From NCBI RefSeq assembly GCF_015706575.1, contig NW_024037074.1:5518001-5582000 (forward strand): a DNA stretch of 64,000 bases, read 5' to 3'. The position numbers were made by a program, and so were the translations under genes. Below, piece by piece: positions 1-10,549 of this stretch; within the stretch, counting starts at the first letter, position 1, and each line of letters begins with the position of its first letter. The notes beneath the pieces are model-generated. The model saw only the letters and a list, made by a program, of their open reading frames with translations, did no database searches and was not told where the DNA came from. The DNA comes from Patiria miniata (taxonomy: Eukaryota; Echinodermata; Asteroidea; Valvatida; Asterinidae).

Positions 1-1
1 C

Positions 2-1681
2 CAGGAGTTTTACAGGGATCGGTTCACCGTGTCGTTGTCCACCATCGGTGTGGGGCGAGTCCGGTACGGTCTTAGTATCAGTCATCTAACCACTGAGGAC
101 GATGGAACATACCGCTGCCAAGTCATGGACACCTTTACTCGTACCATTGTGAAGTACAGTGCCGTCAGTGTGTCGGTGTTGTACTTCCCAGACCCGCCTT
201 CCTGTGTTCCATCAGGTGAATTTTTCGTCATGGCCCACAGCCTGGTCAAGTTGTCATGCACGTCGCAGTCGGGAAATCCCACTGTGGACATGGACATCCA
301 GCGGACGTTGAAAGGGGTGAGCGTATCGCCGGTCGTGCCGCCGCCCGCCGCAGTCGGAAAGCGGCCGGCCAACTGGACGTACTTCGAAAACGACGATACC
401 ATCACCCGTACACTGTCAGTGGAGATAAACCCCAGGTATTCGTCCAGCAGCTTCCCCTGCACTATCTCGGCGCCAGCTCCCGGTGCTCTTGTCAGCACGC
501 GATCTTCTTCCTGCGTCATGGGTCCGATTTACGTCGTCCCGGTACCTCCCACCTCGACCATTCGTGTGAACATAGAGCCGCCGTCCTTGCGAGTGACCGT
601 GGGTCAACCTGCCGAGTTCACCTGTCTCGTGACCGTCTCCCCTCCGGTGGACATGGCATGGGTGCAGAAAACCTGGTCCACCTTTCCGGTCATTGATCCG
701 GAACGGTTGGTCCAACGTGGCCTGAGCTACGCAGAGACGGTGTGGATCAGGGCAGTTGAGATTGACGACGACGGTTTGGTGATTACTTGCCAGACGGTGA
801 TACGGGGAATTACTCGCAGGGCGAGCTCGAGACTACGAGTGGTGCTCCCCACCAGACCTCCTCCAACCAAAGCCCCGAGGATCCCCACCAGACCCCCTCC
901 AACCAAAGCCCCGAGGATAACAACGACTGTACCCACCACCAAACCTCCTCCGAGAACCACGAAGAGTTCAATCAGCTTGGTGACGAGAAACATCATTACC
1001 GATTCGGTTGGGAAGGATATCACCCTTGTGCCGTGGACCCGGCGTCATTCCCCGAACATCACCAAGACGCCATCACCTGTAGATCCCGGTCATACCCTTG
1101 TGCCAACTCTCCCGATCTCTCTTTCCAAACCTTGGTACTCCAAACCCACAGGCATTGCTCTCATCGTTGTCATCGTGCTGTTTATCGTCGCGATCGTGTT
1201 CGGTGTGGCTTACGTCAAGCGGTACCCTCGCAAACGATTGACCAGGAAGGTGTCCCAGAAGTGCCGCAGTCTGCGCTACCAGAACGTGTGGAGCTCGAAC
1301 TCCCGGCAAGCAACGATGAGGCGAGAAGCATCCAAACGACAGCAGGTCACCGTGGCGTCCACTCACATCTACCACGAGGCCAGGATTTTACCGGAGAAGT
1401 CACGGGTGGATTCCACCGTGGACGGCTTGAGCGGGATGCCGCTGGTCGTGTATGCCGAGACGGTGGTCAATAGCCTCTACGAGGCTGATGACGACCGCAG
1501 CAGGACAATTCCGTGCCGCAAGAGCGCCGCGGGGAAGAACAACCGACAAAAGTACGGCAACGTGATCGGGAGTCTAAATGGGGACGCTAGCAGGCATGTG
1601 ACGCTGCCGAATAACTTCATGATTTACGGGGATTTCAATCTAGAAAACGCAAATCCGTACGAGTCCCTAATCGGGACATAA
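2..1681 (+). CDS. Ig-superfamily transmembrane receptor, 5' partial (array member 1)
   Basis: The reading frame is open from the first bases of the window, so the signal peptide and the start of the V-type Ig domain lie upstream. What remains begins RDRFTVSL and reaches the V-domain C-terminal hallmark TTEDDGTYRC (Cys at in-window residue 39). A second domain follows with the family's membrane-proximal marks in divergent form: SCVPSG, then LSC, ANW, FPC and CVMGPI. Unlike its paralogues it has a third Ig-like domain (about residues 185-282; FTC, W, DDDGLVITC). Then come a Pro/Thr stalk with a 12-residue tandem duplication (PTRPPPTKAPRI twice), one transmembrane helix (about 382-403) and a basic-start tail of about 155 residues. 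Tail tyrosines include LRYQNV (fits the ITIM consensus), VVYAET, QKYGNV and NPYESL. The stop is TAA. I infer a surface receptor with signalling capacity; its ligand is unknown. Confidence 0.88.
   Translation, partial: QEFYRDRFTVSLSTIGVGRVRYGLSISHLTTEDDGTYRCQVMDTFTRTIVKYSAVSVSVLYFPDPPSCVPSGEFFVMAHSLVKLSCTSQSGNPTVDMDIQRTLKGVSVSPVVPPPAAVGKRPANWTYFENDDTITRTLSVEINPRYSSSSFPCTISAPAPGALVSTRSSSCVMGPIYVVPVPPTSTIRVNIEPPSLRVTVGQPAEFTCLVTVSPPVDMAWVQKTWSTFPVIDPERLVQRGLSYAETVWIRAVEIDDDGLVITCQTVIRGITRRASSRLRVVLPTRPPPTKAPRIPTRPPPTKAPRITTTVPTTKPPPRTTKSSISLVTRNIITDSVGKDITLVPWTRRHSPNITKTPSPVDPGHTLVPTLPISLSKPWYSKPTGIALIVVIVLFIVAIVFGVAYVKRYPRKRLTRKVSQKCRSLRYQNVWSSNSRQATMRREASKRQQVTVASTHIYHEARILPEKSRVDSTVDGLSGMPLVVYAETVVNSLYEADDDRSRTIPCRKSAAGKNNRQKYGNVIGSLNGDASRHVTLPNNFMIYGDFNLENANPYESLIGT
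848..919 (+). repeat. 36-bp tandem duplication in receptor stalk
   Basis: Two consecutive 36-base units (848-883 and 884-919) differ at only two positions and encode PTRPPPTKAPRI twice. They lie in the Pro/Thr-rich stalk just outside the membrane helix of the first receptor. This suggests recent in-frame expansion of stalk length. Confidence 0.85.
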
Positions 1682-2164
1682 GAAACGGACAAGTCAGTTC
1701 CAAGACAATGGACATTCCACGTTTAGCTAAGATGGACATCAGTGCAAATTGTCTCGGAGTTTCTACTGCTCACCTGGCGAACAGATGATGATTCCGGTGT
1801 ACTCACTCAGAAAGTTTACATCTGATGAGCTCACTAAAGTGCACGACAACTACTCTGGAAGTAACATGACATCAAAACAGGACACATGATTGATGGATCC
1901 ATAAACTGATTCCGTGCCTAAGCTGGATATTTATTGGAACCACTTGAAGCTAAAGCTGGGATGAATTGTGGGCTATAATCAAGACATCACATCTGCCCTA
2001 GTCAAGTTCATCACAAGTCCAATAACAACTAGGCTAAGATCACTATAGTAAGAGGAGAACAACGTCTGAAAGGAATACTTTTTAAACAAAATAGATTTTA
2101 ACTCGAGACCATATGAAAATGTACCTGACTTTTGATTGACTGTGAGGACTACATTCTGTAACAA

Positions 2165-2170
2165 AATAAA
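2165..2170 (+). terminator. Candidate polyadenylation signal of first receptor gene
   Basis: This is the first canonical AATAAA downstream of the stop at 1681, about 485 bases into the presumed 3' UTR. The hexamer is common in AT-rich DNA, so this is only a candidate. Confidence 0.3.
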
Positions 2171-2354
2171 ACAAATTTAGAGTCGCAGTAAACCAGATGT
2201 GAGCTTGAGGAGTGGGCATAACCACAGATGGAGCCTACAACGAACATCAATTTGTATCGTATCTTCAAGATAATTTAATCACCTATTTTCAAATACCTTC
2301 CTCCGCGCCCGCTGCATATTACAATAAACCTACTCTACTCCACTAGGGCGAGGT

Positions 2355-2460
2355 GTGGTGGTGGTGTGGGGTAGCCGAGCTACTTGGCTTTAAGGCCACG
2401 GAACAAAAGTCAGCAGCCGGATTCGAACCAGTGAACCACCGATAGTGAGTCACGAATGAC
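2355..2460 (+). repeat. tRNA-derived (SINE-like) fragment
   Basis: GTAGCCGAGC followed by TTAAGGC resembles the D-arm of a Leu/Ser tRNA. About 50 bases later GGATTCGAACC looks like a T-loop/B-box region; its better match to GGTTCGAATCC is on the opposite strand. No intact cloverleaf is evident. I read it as a degenerate tRNA-derived repeat or pseudogene, with low certainty. Confidence 0.25.
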
Positions 2461-3837
2461 ATCCGTGTGCCGCGGGCACACGCCCATTGTTGTACATAGG
2501 CAGACCTGCCAATAATTTACATAATTTATTTCCTTGGAATTCTGCAATCGCCATGTGTTAAGAATGCAGGTATTATGAAGCCACGTGGACTTGTACAGTA
2601 AACCTATCTTATCCCGGTGACTTTCGTCTTTCCAAAGATGTTTTTGTATACTACATGAATATTCAGATGTTATCTACGTGCGCTTTGATCGCAGGAACTT
2701 TATTGTATGCAAAACAGACCGATTTTTATAAAATTGTGTCAGTTTTTGGTCATGAGCTTTTACATATATTAAATAAAAGGAAACAATTTTATAATTTCAA
2801 GTATCCCTTGCCCATTTTGTCAATAGGTATTTAATATGAGCTTGTTCGTGGTTTGATCCTTAAAGAATATCAAGCAAATACCATATTTCCTTTTCGGCCA
2901 CCCAAGAGAAAATGTCGCCTGTGAGCTGTGACTGGGCACATTTTCAACTCTTCAGGGTTGCATTGAGGAAAGTTGGCGATGTCCCAAAACAGTCAGTGGA
3001 AACATATCCTATAAATAGAAGGAGCAGCCAGAAGCCATGAAGCATTAACCTCATTTCAGAAGTAAGGGAACAGGCGGATGGTATAAGATGAGCGCTATTA
3101 GAGTAGGGTTTTCCACAATCATGTTGTGCCTGACAGCTTGTATAAGGGACATTAAAATGGTCGATTTTCTTACACGAGGAACGGACATGGTGTGATTTTG
3201 GTATTTATAGCGGGCCTGGTTGTTATTGATATATGACTGTCATTACCATGCACGCGTTCAAAATCACATTCCTTTTTTCCAAAAACATCTGGGATAGGCT
3301 CGTTCTCATTCGAAATCACATCACTGATGCAATTAAAGGATGTGATTTAAGATTGTTACAATATAAATAATATGAAAATAATTCCAGATGTAGATGTAGA
3401 ATAAGAGGTACCGAGGTTAAAATTAACAAATCCTCGTGCCCGGACAGGTAGACACTGTCATTTTTTCGGAGAAAACGCCAGAACTGCTTGGTCTGTGAGA
3501 GTCAGGTTCTTTAGCAAGTGCAATTCTAAATTTAGACAGGAACTTAGCAAATGCCTGTTCCTCTTGAAATCCCGTTGATGCCAGGAATGTAATTCAATTG
3601 AATAACTTGGAAGTGCCACTCCGGGGGATGGGGATTAAGTTAAACTATACATACTGGTGGCGGCGGTTGGAAGTGAACCTCGGAAAGGGAAATTGATGGG
3701 CTTTTATCTCTGGAGACCCTTGCGGTTTCCTAGATCCATTCAAGAAGAGCCGGCTAGAGCTCATCTTCCGCCATCCAGAAATATTGATTCATCTGGATTT
3801 CCTTACTGGACCAGTGTTTATGGAATCAGCTCCGACA

Positions 3838-4150
3838 CAAGGGCGGATCCAGGGGGGGGCCAAAGGGGGCCATGGCCCCCCCCCCCAAAAACGAAACCAA
3901 TTTTTTTTTTTTTTTAATGTGAAATCGCAATAAAGGCAGGCAATGAGTACACCACCATCTTTTCCTCAAAAAAATTGGTTAAAGTGGTCAGAAATTGCCT
4001 CAGATCGCACCACAGAGCATCTAGAATCCAATTTTTTTTCGGGGCCCTAGCGGGCCCCGAACCCCACGCCGTAATTTTTTAGACCCACTTTTTGGGGGGA
4101 CCAAAAATTTTTTTGGCCCCCCCAAAACTTGTGTTCTGGATCCGCCCTTG
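3838..4150. mobile_element. hAT-like MITE, copy A
   Basis: The element starts CAAGGGCGGATCCAG and ends with the exact inverse, CTGGATCCGCCCTTG, giving 15-bp terminal inverted repeats. It is flanked by a perfect 8-bp direct duplication, CTCCGACA (3830-3837 and 4151-4158). An 8-bp target duplication with CA(A/G)GGGCGGATCC termini is typical of the hAT superfamily. It is 313 bp with no coding capacity and contains poly-G and poly-C runs. A second copy lies at 23661-23908. Confidence 0.88.
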
Positions 4151-7100
4151 CTCCGACAGTGTGAAATTAGTAGGAACTGGTCAAATCTTCCGAGGTCATG
4201 TTTTCACTTCGGCCATGGTCTTAATCTGATTAACGATAGGGGCAATTGGGGAACCGGTATCTACACGGCATCGCAAGTCAATTATTAATTTCCAGGTTCC
4301 TTGTATTTAAGTCCAACTTCCTGGTTACAGTTAGGATGGTGTCGGGGAAAATAATCAGTTGGACACTCGAGGCTTTTCTTGACCTTGAAAGCAAACAATT
4401 GCAAATATCAGTCTATAAGTAAAGGCGACTTTAGACTTCAGATTTTCCAATTAAGAAAAGCAAGGTGTCCGCTGTCAAGTTTCTTTCTCTGAAATTTTTA
4501 ATGTCATCAATCAGCGAAAGGGTTTTCCTTGACCGTCCTTCTGAAATGTCATTCAACGAAGACAAAATTAATCTGATTCGCTTAAAGGCATACTGTTCAC
4601 TTCAGAAAAAAAGTCCGGTTTGACATGTTTGAAAACTAATACATTCATACGTGAAATTACTTGTTTCCGAGTCCCCAAAAATAACGAAAGATATACATTA
4701 CAAAGGAACCTAGAAGCATGCATTCATTAGTCTATGAATGCTGGTGCTAAAACTTTCAAATGCATACAAAAATATAACAAAATCTACCGGTTTTTGCTAA
4801 TGATGAAACTCAAAGTTGCACTGGTTGGTTGACGCATATAACTTGCCGATAACTTGTTGACAGTTTACTAAAAAAAAACGAAATTATGTGTCAAGAACAA
4901 TGCGAGGTCCTCATCTGAAGTCATGGTTAATCATCAGACGTATCAATCCCTGTACTTAGACTAGTTTCCTGTCCCTATGCTACCCTTCACTCAAAGTCGA
5001 ACAGGTGTTTTTTGTCCGTGTGTTTTTTTAAAACCACTGGCAATTACAGACGCATACCCCATGATTTTCTTCTCCAGTATGAGGAAGTTTCAATTTGTAT
5101 GTTTTGTATTTAACGAAATCACTTCTTTATTCCGATTTTGGGCGGTCGGGAGCCCTCTGAAAAAGGGGCTTATATTTTGTGCACAAACAAATCGCCCTGC
5201 CTGCGAGAGCCGAATTATGGACCGGCATCCAATTTTGTGAAGAAACAATTCAATAACTAAACGTCGGTGGATTTAGTTCAATGTCTCATTCAAAAGAGAA
5301 TAACCTGTATAGGAAAATAGCGATTGAAAAAAACTGCTTTTCGAGGTGAAACTCAAAAATACCACGGGGAACTCATCTTTAAAAGTACAGAATTTGCGGC
5401 ACTGGAGGGCGAGCTGCACTCATGTTATTAATATGGAAATGCAAACCTTACTTTCTTCATCGAGGTCAGAAATTCAAACTTTAATACTGCCCTACCGAAC
5501 AAAAATCAGTATTACCAGTCTAATTTGTACTTTCTGACTTCTCGCCAGTCAAATATGACTATATGATTAATATCAACAAGGTTTATCTTTCCCGTTTTTA
5601 CCTGCATGGGGGATATGACGTACCGTCAGCTGTTTCCTCCTGAGCAAATGTTCCGTTCGGTTTGATTGATGTCTTCGCTTCGTCTTTGCATGTTTCGGCT
5701 CATATTTCCATCAGGATGGAACGATATCGTGATGTGATCACTCATCACTGGGTTGCTGATCTCATTAAATTTATGTAATTCACGCACCCGGGGGAAGGCA
5801 GGGAGCGGGAGATTATGTAAGTGACGATTATTTTTGATGTTTGCCCTCTCTCTCGTGGAACCTTAAGCTCCTATTTTATTTACTCGCCGAGTAAATAAAA
5901 TAGTTGAAGTCACATATTTTGAATCATTAAGTATCGTGTAGTGTTAATACCAAACTGCAAATGTTGGTTCCAAAGACATTTTGGGAAAACCTGGACAGCA
6001 AGATGCCTATAGCTTTAACCACCATTCCTCACATTGTTTTCGAATGCTTTTTAGAAAACTTCAAGATTTTTTTTCTTTTTTGGGGGGGGGGGGGGGGGCG
6101 GTGGGGGTTTAGGCCTACAAGAAGGGTTGAGTGATTTTTCTGTCACATTTTTTTTTTGGGGGGGGGGGGTTCCCTATCTTGCTGTAGTTTCTGGTGTTTG
6201 TTGGTATGTTCGGGTTGTTGTTTGCATCATCTATGCCTGTTTATGTTTAATTTCGTCCTGACAGTCTTTTACTGAATAGGGGTCTATATAAACACATCAT
6301 AAAGAAAGCTCAATGTTGAATAGGCCTAACTGGCGTATCCACTTATCCTTATGAATACATAATGCGCCACTTGACACTTCTGACTAACGATAGACCTTCA
6401 CTATTTATGATGTCAACATAAAGTACCTAGAAATCAAACAAATATGCTGTTTTTTTCCAATGATTCAATGAAATACGGCATGTTTATTTGTACTTTTGAA
6501 AGCCACTCTCACGATGAAGTCTTTGAGGTACATGTATAAAGGAAATGGAACCGCACGCTTCGTCACTTTTATTGGCGGTCCCTCGCACGCATTGGGCGCA
6601 CCGAGCGCCCTTGGGGAATAGCGTCAAATGACAGGTACAATTACGTCGACACTCGGGAATGTCAAGAATCATTTCCTCGGAATTAATATTTTTTAATCTT
6701 CGATCGAGGGCCCTCCAGATTGGAAATGTCAGCATCGTGCCATTTCTGCTCAAGGTCAACCATTGAGAGTGTCGGTCACGGCCACCGCCCACCCCCCAAA
6801 AATAAATTCCACTTTGTTTTCCTCACCTCTATTTTTAAGTTTTTTTACCATTACACTATCCATAGTATTTTTAATTTTAACGCCGATTAAAAAAAAAAAT
6901 CTTAAAAAGGCTTAATTTTTAGCAATACAAATCAATTCACTTTTAATGAAAATATTTTTTTCTTAAAAAAAAAGGAAGAATATTTTCTAGCATAACAAAA
7001 ATAATTCACTTTTGATGAGACATCGACCGGAAAATCGGCCTATACAGAGTTAGTTACGGAATCATTTTTTTACAAATTTCGAATTGTTTAAGGCTCGACA

Positions 7101-7268
7101 ATATTAAGTTCTCGCAGGCTAGACTGGTTCATCACAACCCCCCCCCCCCCTCATTTAGGGGGGGGAAGCAGTCTACTCACCAAAATTCAAAGCCTATTAA
7201 AAGAAGCTCGCAGACGCCAAATTAAAAGAAGAAAAAAAACACTCTATTTCGTAAACATCAAACACGTA
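4151..7268. other. Intergenic AT-rich region
   Basis: No supported gene. It contains long poly-G tracts around 6082-6100 and 6160-6170, a perfect short palindrome at 5871-5903 and a poly-C/poly-G pair near 7138-7170. A short minus-strand open frame at 6484-6792 has no recognisable domain and I do not call it. Confidence 0.5.
5871..5903. repeat. Perfect 33-base palindrome
   Basis: Two 16-base arms, CTATTTTATTTACTCG and its exact reverse complement, are separated by a single C. It could extrude as a cruciform or be the remnant of a very small inverted-repeat element. No flanking duplication is obvious. Confidence 0.9.
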
Positions 7269-7460
7269 CACTGTAAAAACGTTGGGCAAAATGGGTTGAT
7301 ATGTAGACCAACGTTGGTCAACATTTTATCAACAGGTTAAATTCTTGGGCAAATTCTTCCCTAATAGTTGGACAATTTTTACCCAAATTAGGTAATTTCA
7401 AACCAATGTTGGTTAAAATTATATTGCCCAACAGTGTTTACCCATTATTTTTTTACAGTG
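7269..7460. mobile_element. Tc1/mariner-like MITE with CACTGTAAAAA termini, copy 1
   Basis: The element begins CACTGTAAAAACG and ends TTTTTACAGTG, and is flanked on both sides by TA (7267-7268, 7461-7462), the target dinucleotide of Tc1/mariner elements. It is 192 bp, and its interior carries several TTGGGCAAA/ACCAACGTTGG-type short inverted motifs. A relative with the same termini lies at 22841-23176. Confidence 0.75.
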
Positions 7461-7488
7461 TATGGGTCGAAAATCGATGGGACACAAA

Positions 7489-8088
7489 CAAAAACCGAAT
7501 AATATTTTAATATTCTAATATTCTATTGATTAGGGTTCGAAATTAGCGGTAGCCCACTAGCCAAATGCTTGTCAAAACAGCAGCGGGCTAGTGAAACTAC
7601 TCCTTAACTAGCCCGGCTGGCGAGTGAAAAATTATTGGGCTACGGCAAAGATGAACGTACAGGAAGAAATACATCATTAAATTCAGAAAGAAAACCCTAT
7701 CAATTTGTCTCTAATTTTATCAACTGTTTTAAAGGGTTATATTGTTAGATCTGTTAATCAAAAACCCTGACAAAATTGCCTCAGAAATGAGCCTGAAAAT
7801 ACGCCATTTTGTATTTGAGATAAGAAAGAAAATGCGGGCCAGTGAAAATGCCTGCGGGCTAGTTAAGAGTCTGTTTCAGTAGCCCGGCTGGCTAGTGAAC
7901 AAAAAAAAATTAAGGTCGCACCCTGCAAGCCTCTAATAATAATTTTAAAAAACGAATAATATTTTAATATTCCAATATTCTATTAAGCCTCATAATAAAA
8001 AAAGAATCAACTGAATAATATTCTAATATTCTATTAAGCATCTAATAAAAAAACCGAATAATATTCTAATATTTTATTAAGCCTCTAT
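7489..8088. repeat. AT-rich tandem repeat (~50-bp unit) split by an insertion
   Basis: Units of the form CGAATAATATT-CTAATATTCTATT-AAGCCTCTAATAA recur at 7489-7530 and then about three more times at 7945-8088. The first unit is separated from the others by a ~395-bp element, so the array existed before that insertion. Confidence 0.75.
7530..7925. mobile_element. Probable MITE with AGGGTTCGAAATTAGCGG terminus
   Basis: The left end reads AGGGTTCGAAATTAGCGG; the right end, reverse complemented, reads AGGGTGCGACCTTAATT. Both sides carry the internal motif GCCCGGCTGGC(G/T)AGT near an end. It interrupts the surrounding AT tandem repeat. No clean target duplication is visible, so superfamily assignment is open. 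Confidence 0.5.
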
Positions 8089-8667
8089 TATGTTCAAGTG
8101 AAGAGTATGGATAGTACCCCAAAAATACTCTAAACACTACTCTAACTGTGATAGAAACAGTTTTCTTTATTGTCACCCGGACTGATTTGTCACGATTGTT
8201 TTGCAGTTGTTTGTTTGTTTGTTTGATTTTGTTTATATTTTGTTACTTGTATATTTGGGAGGGGAAATCGAAATAAGAAATCCAGAATAAGAATTTTACA
8301 ACTTCTGAACTGGTTTTAGGAACGGATGTCAGTAAATAACCTTCATCGTCACGAAGGTTTCTGGGGGAAAAGATACACAAATTGATATGGGGCAAAATCA
8401 TATCCGTTCCTGCCAGTTCAAAGATCGTCTCAAGATCTAGAAATAAATGAAATTGATAGTGAGAGGGTGAACTTGACATGACGTGATAAGAGAAACTCCA
8501 CTCCTCCTGTCATCGCCAGCGCCACACCCTAGCGGAAAGAAACAATTATTGAGATATTTTCTCGTTTTATCATTACTTATTTAGGGAATGGCCGTTTTAG
8601 ACTGCATGAGTTAGCCGACTTCATTTATTCAAAACACCAAAGTGGCCGGTATACCTGCATCGTCATT
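8089..8667. other. Intergenic stretch without a gene
   Basis: AT-rich, with a short (TTTG)n run near 8205-8225. The minus-strand open frame at 8243-8479 shows no domain and is not called. Confidence 0.45.
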
Positions 8668-8929
8668 AGGGAATCAGGTTGGCGCAGTGGCTACTTTCCT
8701 CGCCTTCCACCGCTGTGGCCCGGATTCGATTCCTGCCCTGACCACATCATGGATTGGGTTCTCAGTCCCCACCATATTCCGTGGGTTTTACCCCAGAATA
8801 TTCTTCCGGGGTTTTCCTCTCACCTCTAAAACTGTAAATTCTTCTCATTGTCTGCTCTCTCCACAGGTTTCTTCAGGCTTTCGAGCTACAGTGCTTAGGG
8901 CACTTTTAAGAAATCCTTGATTTCATTCC
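8668..8929 (+). mobile_element. tRNA-derived SINE, copy 1
   Basis: The head reads GGTTGGCGCAGTGGC (A-box-like) and about 40 bases later GGATTCGATTCC (B-box-like). A body containing TTCCGGGGTTTTCCTCTC and a conserved end CACTTTTAAGAAATCCTTG follow. The same ~255-bp sequence occurs in reverse orientation at 28450-28707. The paired internal promoter boxes and dispersed copies support a tRNA-derived SINE. Confidence 0.8.
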
Positions 8930-10088
8930 AGCTTAGCTCAGAGAGCTGCTATAGGAAGTCAACCACTGAAGACTGAAGAAAGAAATGAAATCACACATAG
9001 GCCTGCGTGTGCGCCAATTTTAATTTATGAGTGCGCTCACTGCCTCGCTTTCAAGATACATGTGATTATATTTTTAGCCATATTTTAAAATTATTCATTA
9101 CAGCACATCCTTAATCTAGGTACTTGTATTGTTTTTATTACCATCTTTTTTTACCGCTTTATTCTTCAAGAAGAAGACTCGTGATTTAAGGGAACACACT
9201 CCGTATAGCCTAAGTCGTAGACAAGGCAAAATTCTTCGAAACAATATAACCTACAACGTCATCATACCCATAAGTCTGCGTTTCTTCACCCTGCCCCCCC
9301 CCCTCAAACCACGGGGGAAAAGCCTGGCATAGATATTTTGTATGATATGTATCGGAATAGTAAGTCAAGGGGAAAGGGGGACACCTCCCCCCTCCCCCTC
9401 CTCCTTCGCAAAGAATCTGGAGAAAAAAAAAACACGTTTGTGTTAGAAATTTGAAGATTATGTCCACAACAACAGAACAACTGAATGCTCCCGTCAGAAA
9501 ATGAGGATCCAAGTGCCTCCCCCCTCCGGAAAGTATACCCAAGTCATTGTATACTTATTTATTTATATTTGTATTATATTCCTTTATACCCAGGGTATGC
9601 CCAACAGTTCAAAACTGGTTTCCAATGGGGCCCTGCATACAATAAAAAGTATATACTGATGTATACTTTTTGATAAGTCAGAGCATAAATTAGCTTGAAA
9701 GACTTAAAGTTTTTTCTTTGACAAGAGTGTCGAACATGTGGCATTGCTTTCCTTTGCGCAAACTGTTAATTTTGAATTCCCAATGGTGAATGTGACATGG
9801 GGATACGAGGCCAGAACCGTAAGGTCAAAGTGGGGCAAAGTGCTGCAGAGTGTCGGTTTAAGCAGGTTGATCAATTATTGCACACAGTCAATTAAGTTTC
9901 TGAAAACAGATGCATATGAAGCGATAAGAACGAGAGTCGAAGGAAATCCCTTATAAATGTTAAGAAGAATTTCTCTTGCGGAAAGTTATGGTATTTAATC
10001 CATATAGCATGCTAGAGAGAGAGTGCACTCTCGTGCATGTATTTTCCATTACGTTTCATCTACAATCCCTATAATCTAGGGGTATGAG
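8930..10088. other. Intergenic stretch without a gene
   Basis: Contains poly-C and C/T-rich runs (9292-9305, 9385-9410) and several short random open frames on both strands with no domain features. Nothing else recognisable. Confidence 0.45.
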
Positions 10089-10549
10089 GGTGCAGACCAG
10101 TAAATCGGTCCGAAATTGCCTGCGCCGGCCAAATCACGATTTGCATGCCCTCAAAATCTTCGGTATTTGAGCATGCTGTGGGCCAGGAACTTGAGGGTTT
10201 GTAAAAAAATATGGGTGGAAGCCGTGCACAGGACTGGGAGCTTGCAGTTCTGTGTAATTTTGATGTAATTTGGACCCTAAAAGCGCTCTATTTTGCAATG
10301 GAGTGTAGGCATCGTTTTTCAAGGGCTTCAGGACTATTTTCAGGGGTGATCATCTTCAGATGGAAATTTCTCCTAAAAGTCATCAGTTGACCCCCCAAAA
10401 ATTGAAAAGAAAATGCAAGATGATGAAATAAGCTTTAATTTGATGTGTGTCTCGAACACCTTGGAGAGTTGTGAGTATTTTCCCCGAATTTTTGAAGTGG
10501 GAGCATTTACCATTGGGGTCTATGGAAGTTTATTTACTGGTCTGCTACC
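10089..10549 (+). mobile_element. 5-bp-TSD MITE, left member of an inverted pair
   Basis: The ends are GGTGCAGACCAGTAAAT and, reverse complemented, GGTAGCAGACCAGTAAAT, so the element has terminal inverted repeats. It is flanked by a perfect 5-bp duplication ATGAG (10084-10088 and 10550-10554). The 461-bp interior is non-coding. A near-identical copy lies in opposite orientation at 10608-11074 and a diverged copy at 27855-28313. I cannot assign a superfamily. Confidence 0.8.

Larger units (their letters stand above)
1682..3837. other. Intergenic region after first receptor
   Basis: No coding sequence is supported here. The first ~490 bases are probably 3' UTR. Around 2355-2460 there is a tRNA-like stretch, described separately. 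The rest is AT-rich unique-looking sequence. Short open frames near its right end have no domain features. Confidence 0.5.

Noticed and set aside
787..1473. 228-codon + strand frame overlapping the first receptor
   Set aside because: It is a shifted frame of the first receptor, His/Gln-rich and without domains.
6484..6792. 102-codon minus-strand frame with several cysteines
   Set aside because: The Cys pattern does not fit a known motif I can name, there is no signal peptide, and it ends within ordinary AT-rich spacer.
8668..8750. Functional tRNA gene at the A/B-box pair
   Set aside because: No complete cloverleaf or anticodon arm can be drawn, and a second dispersed copy with the same long body shows it is a SINE.
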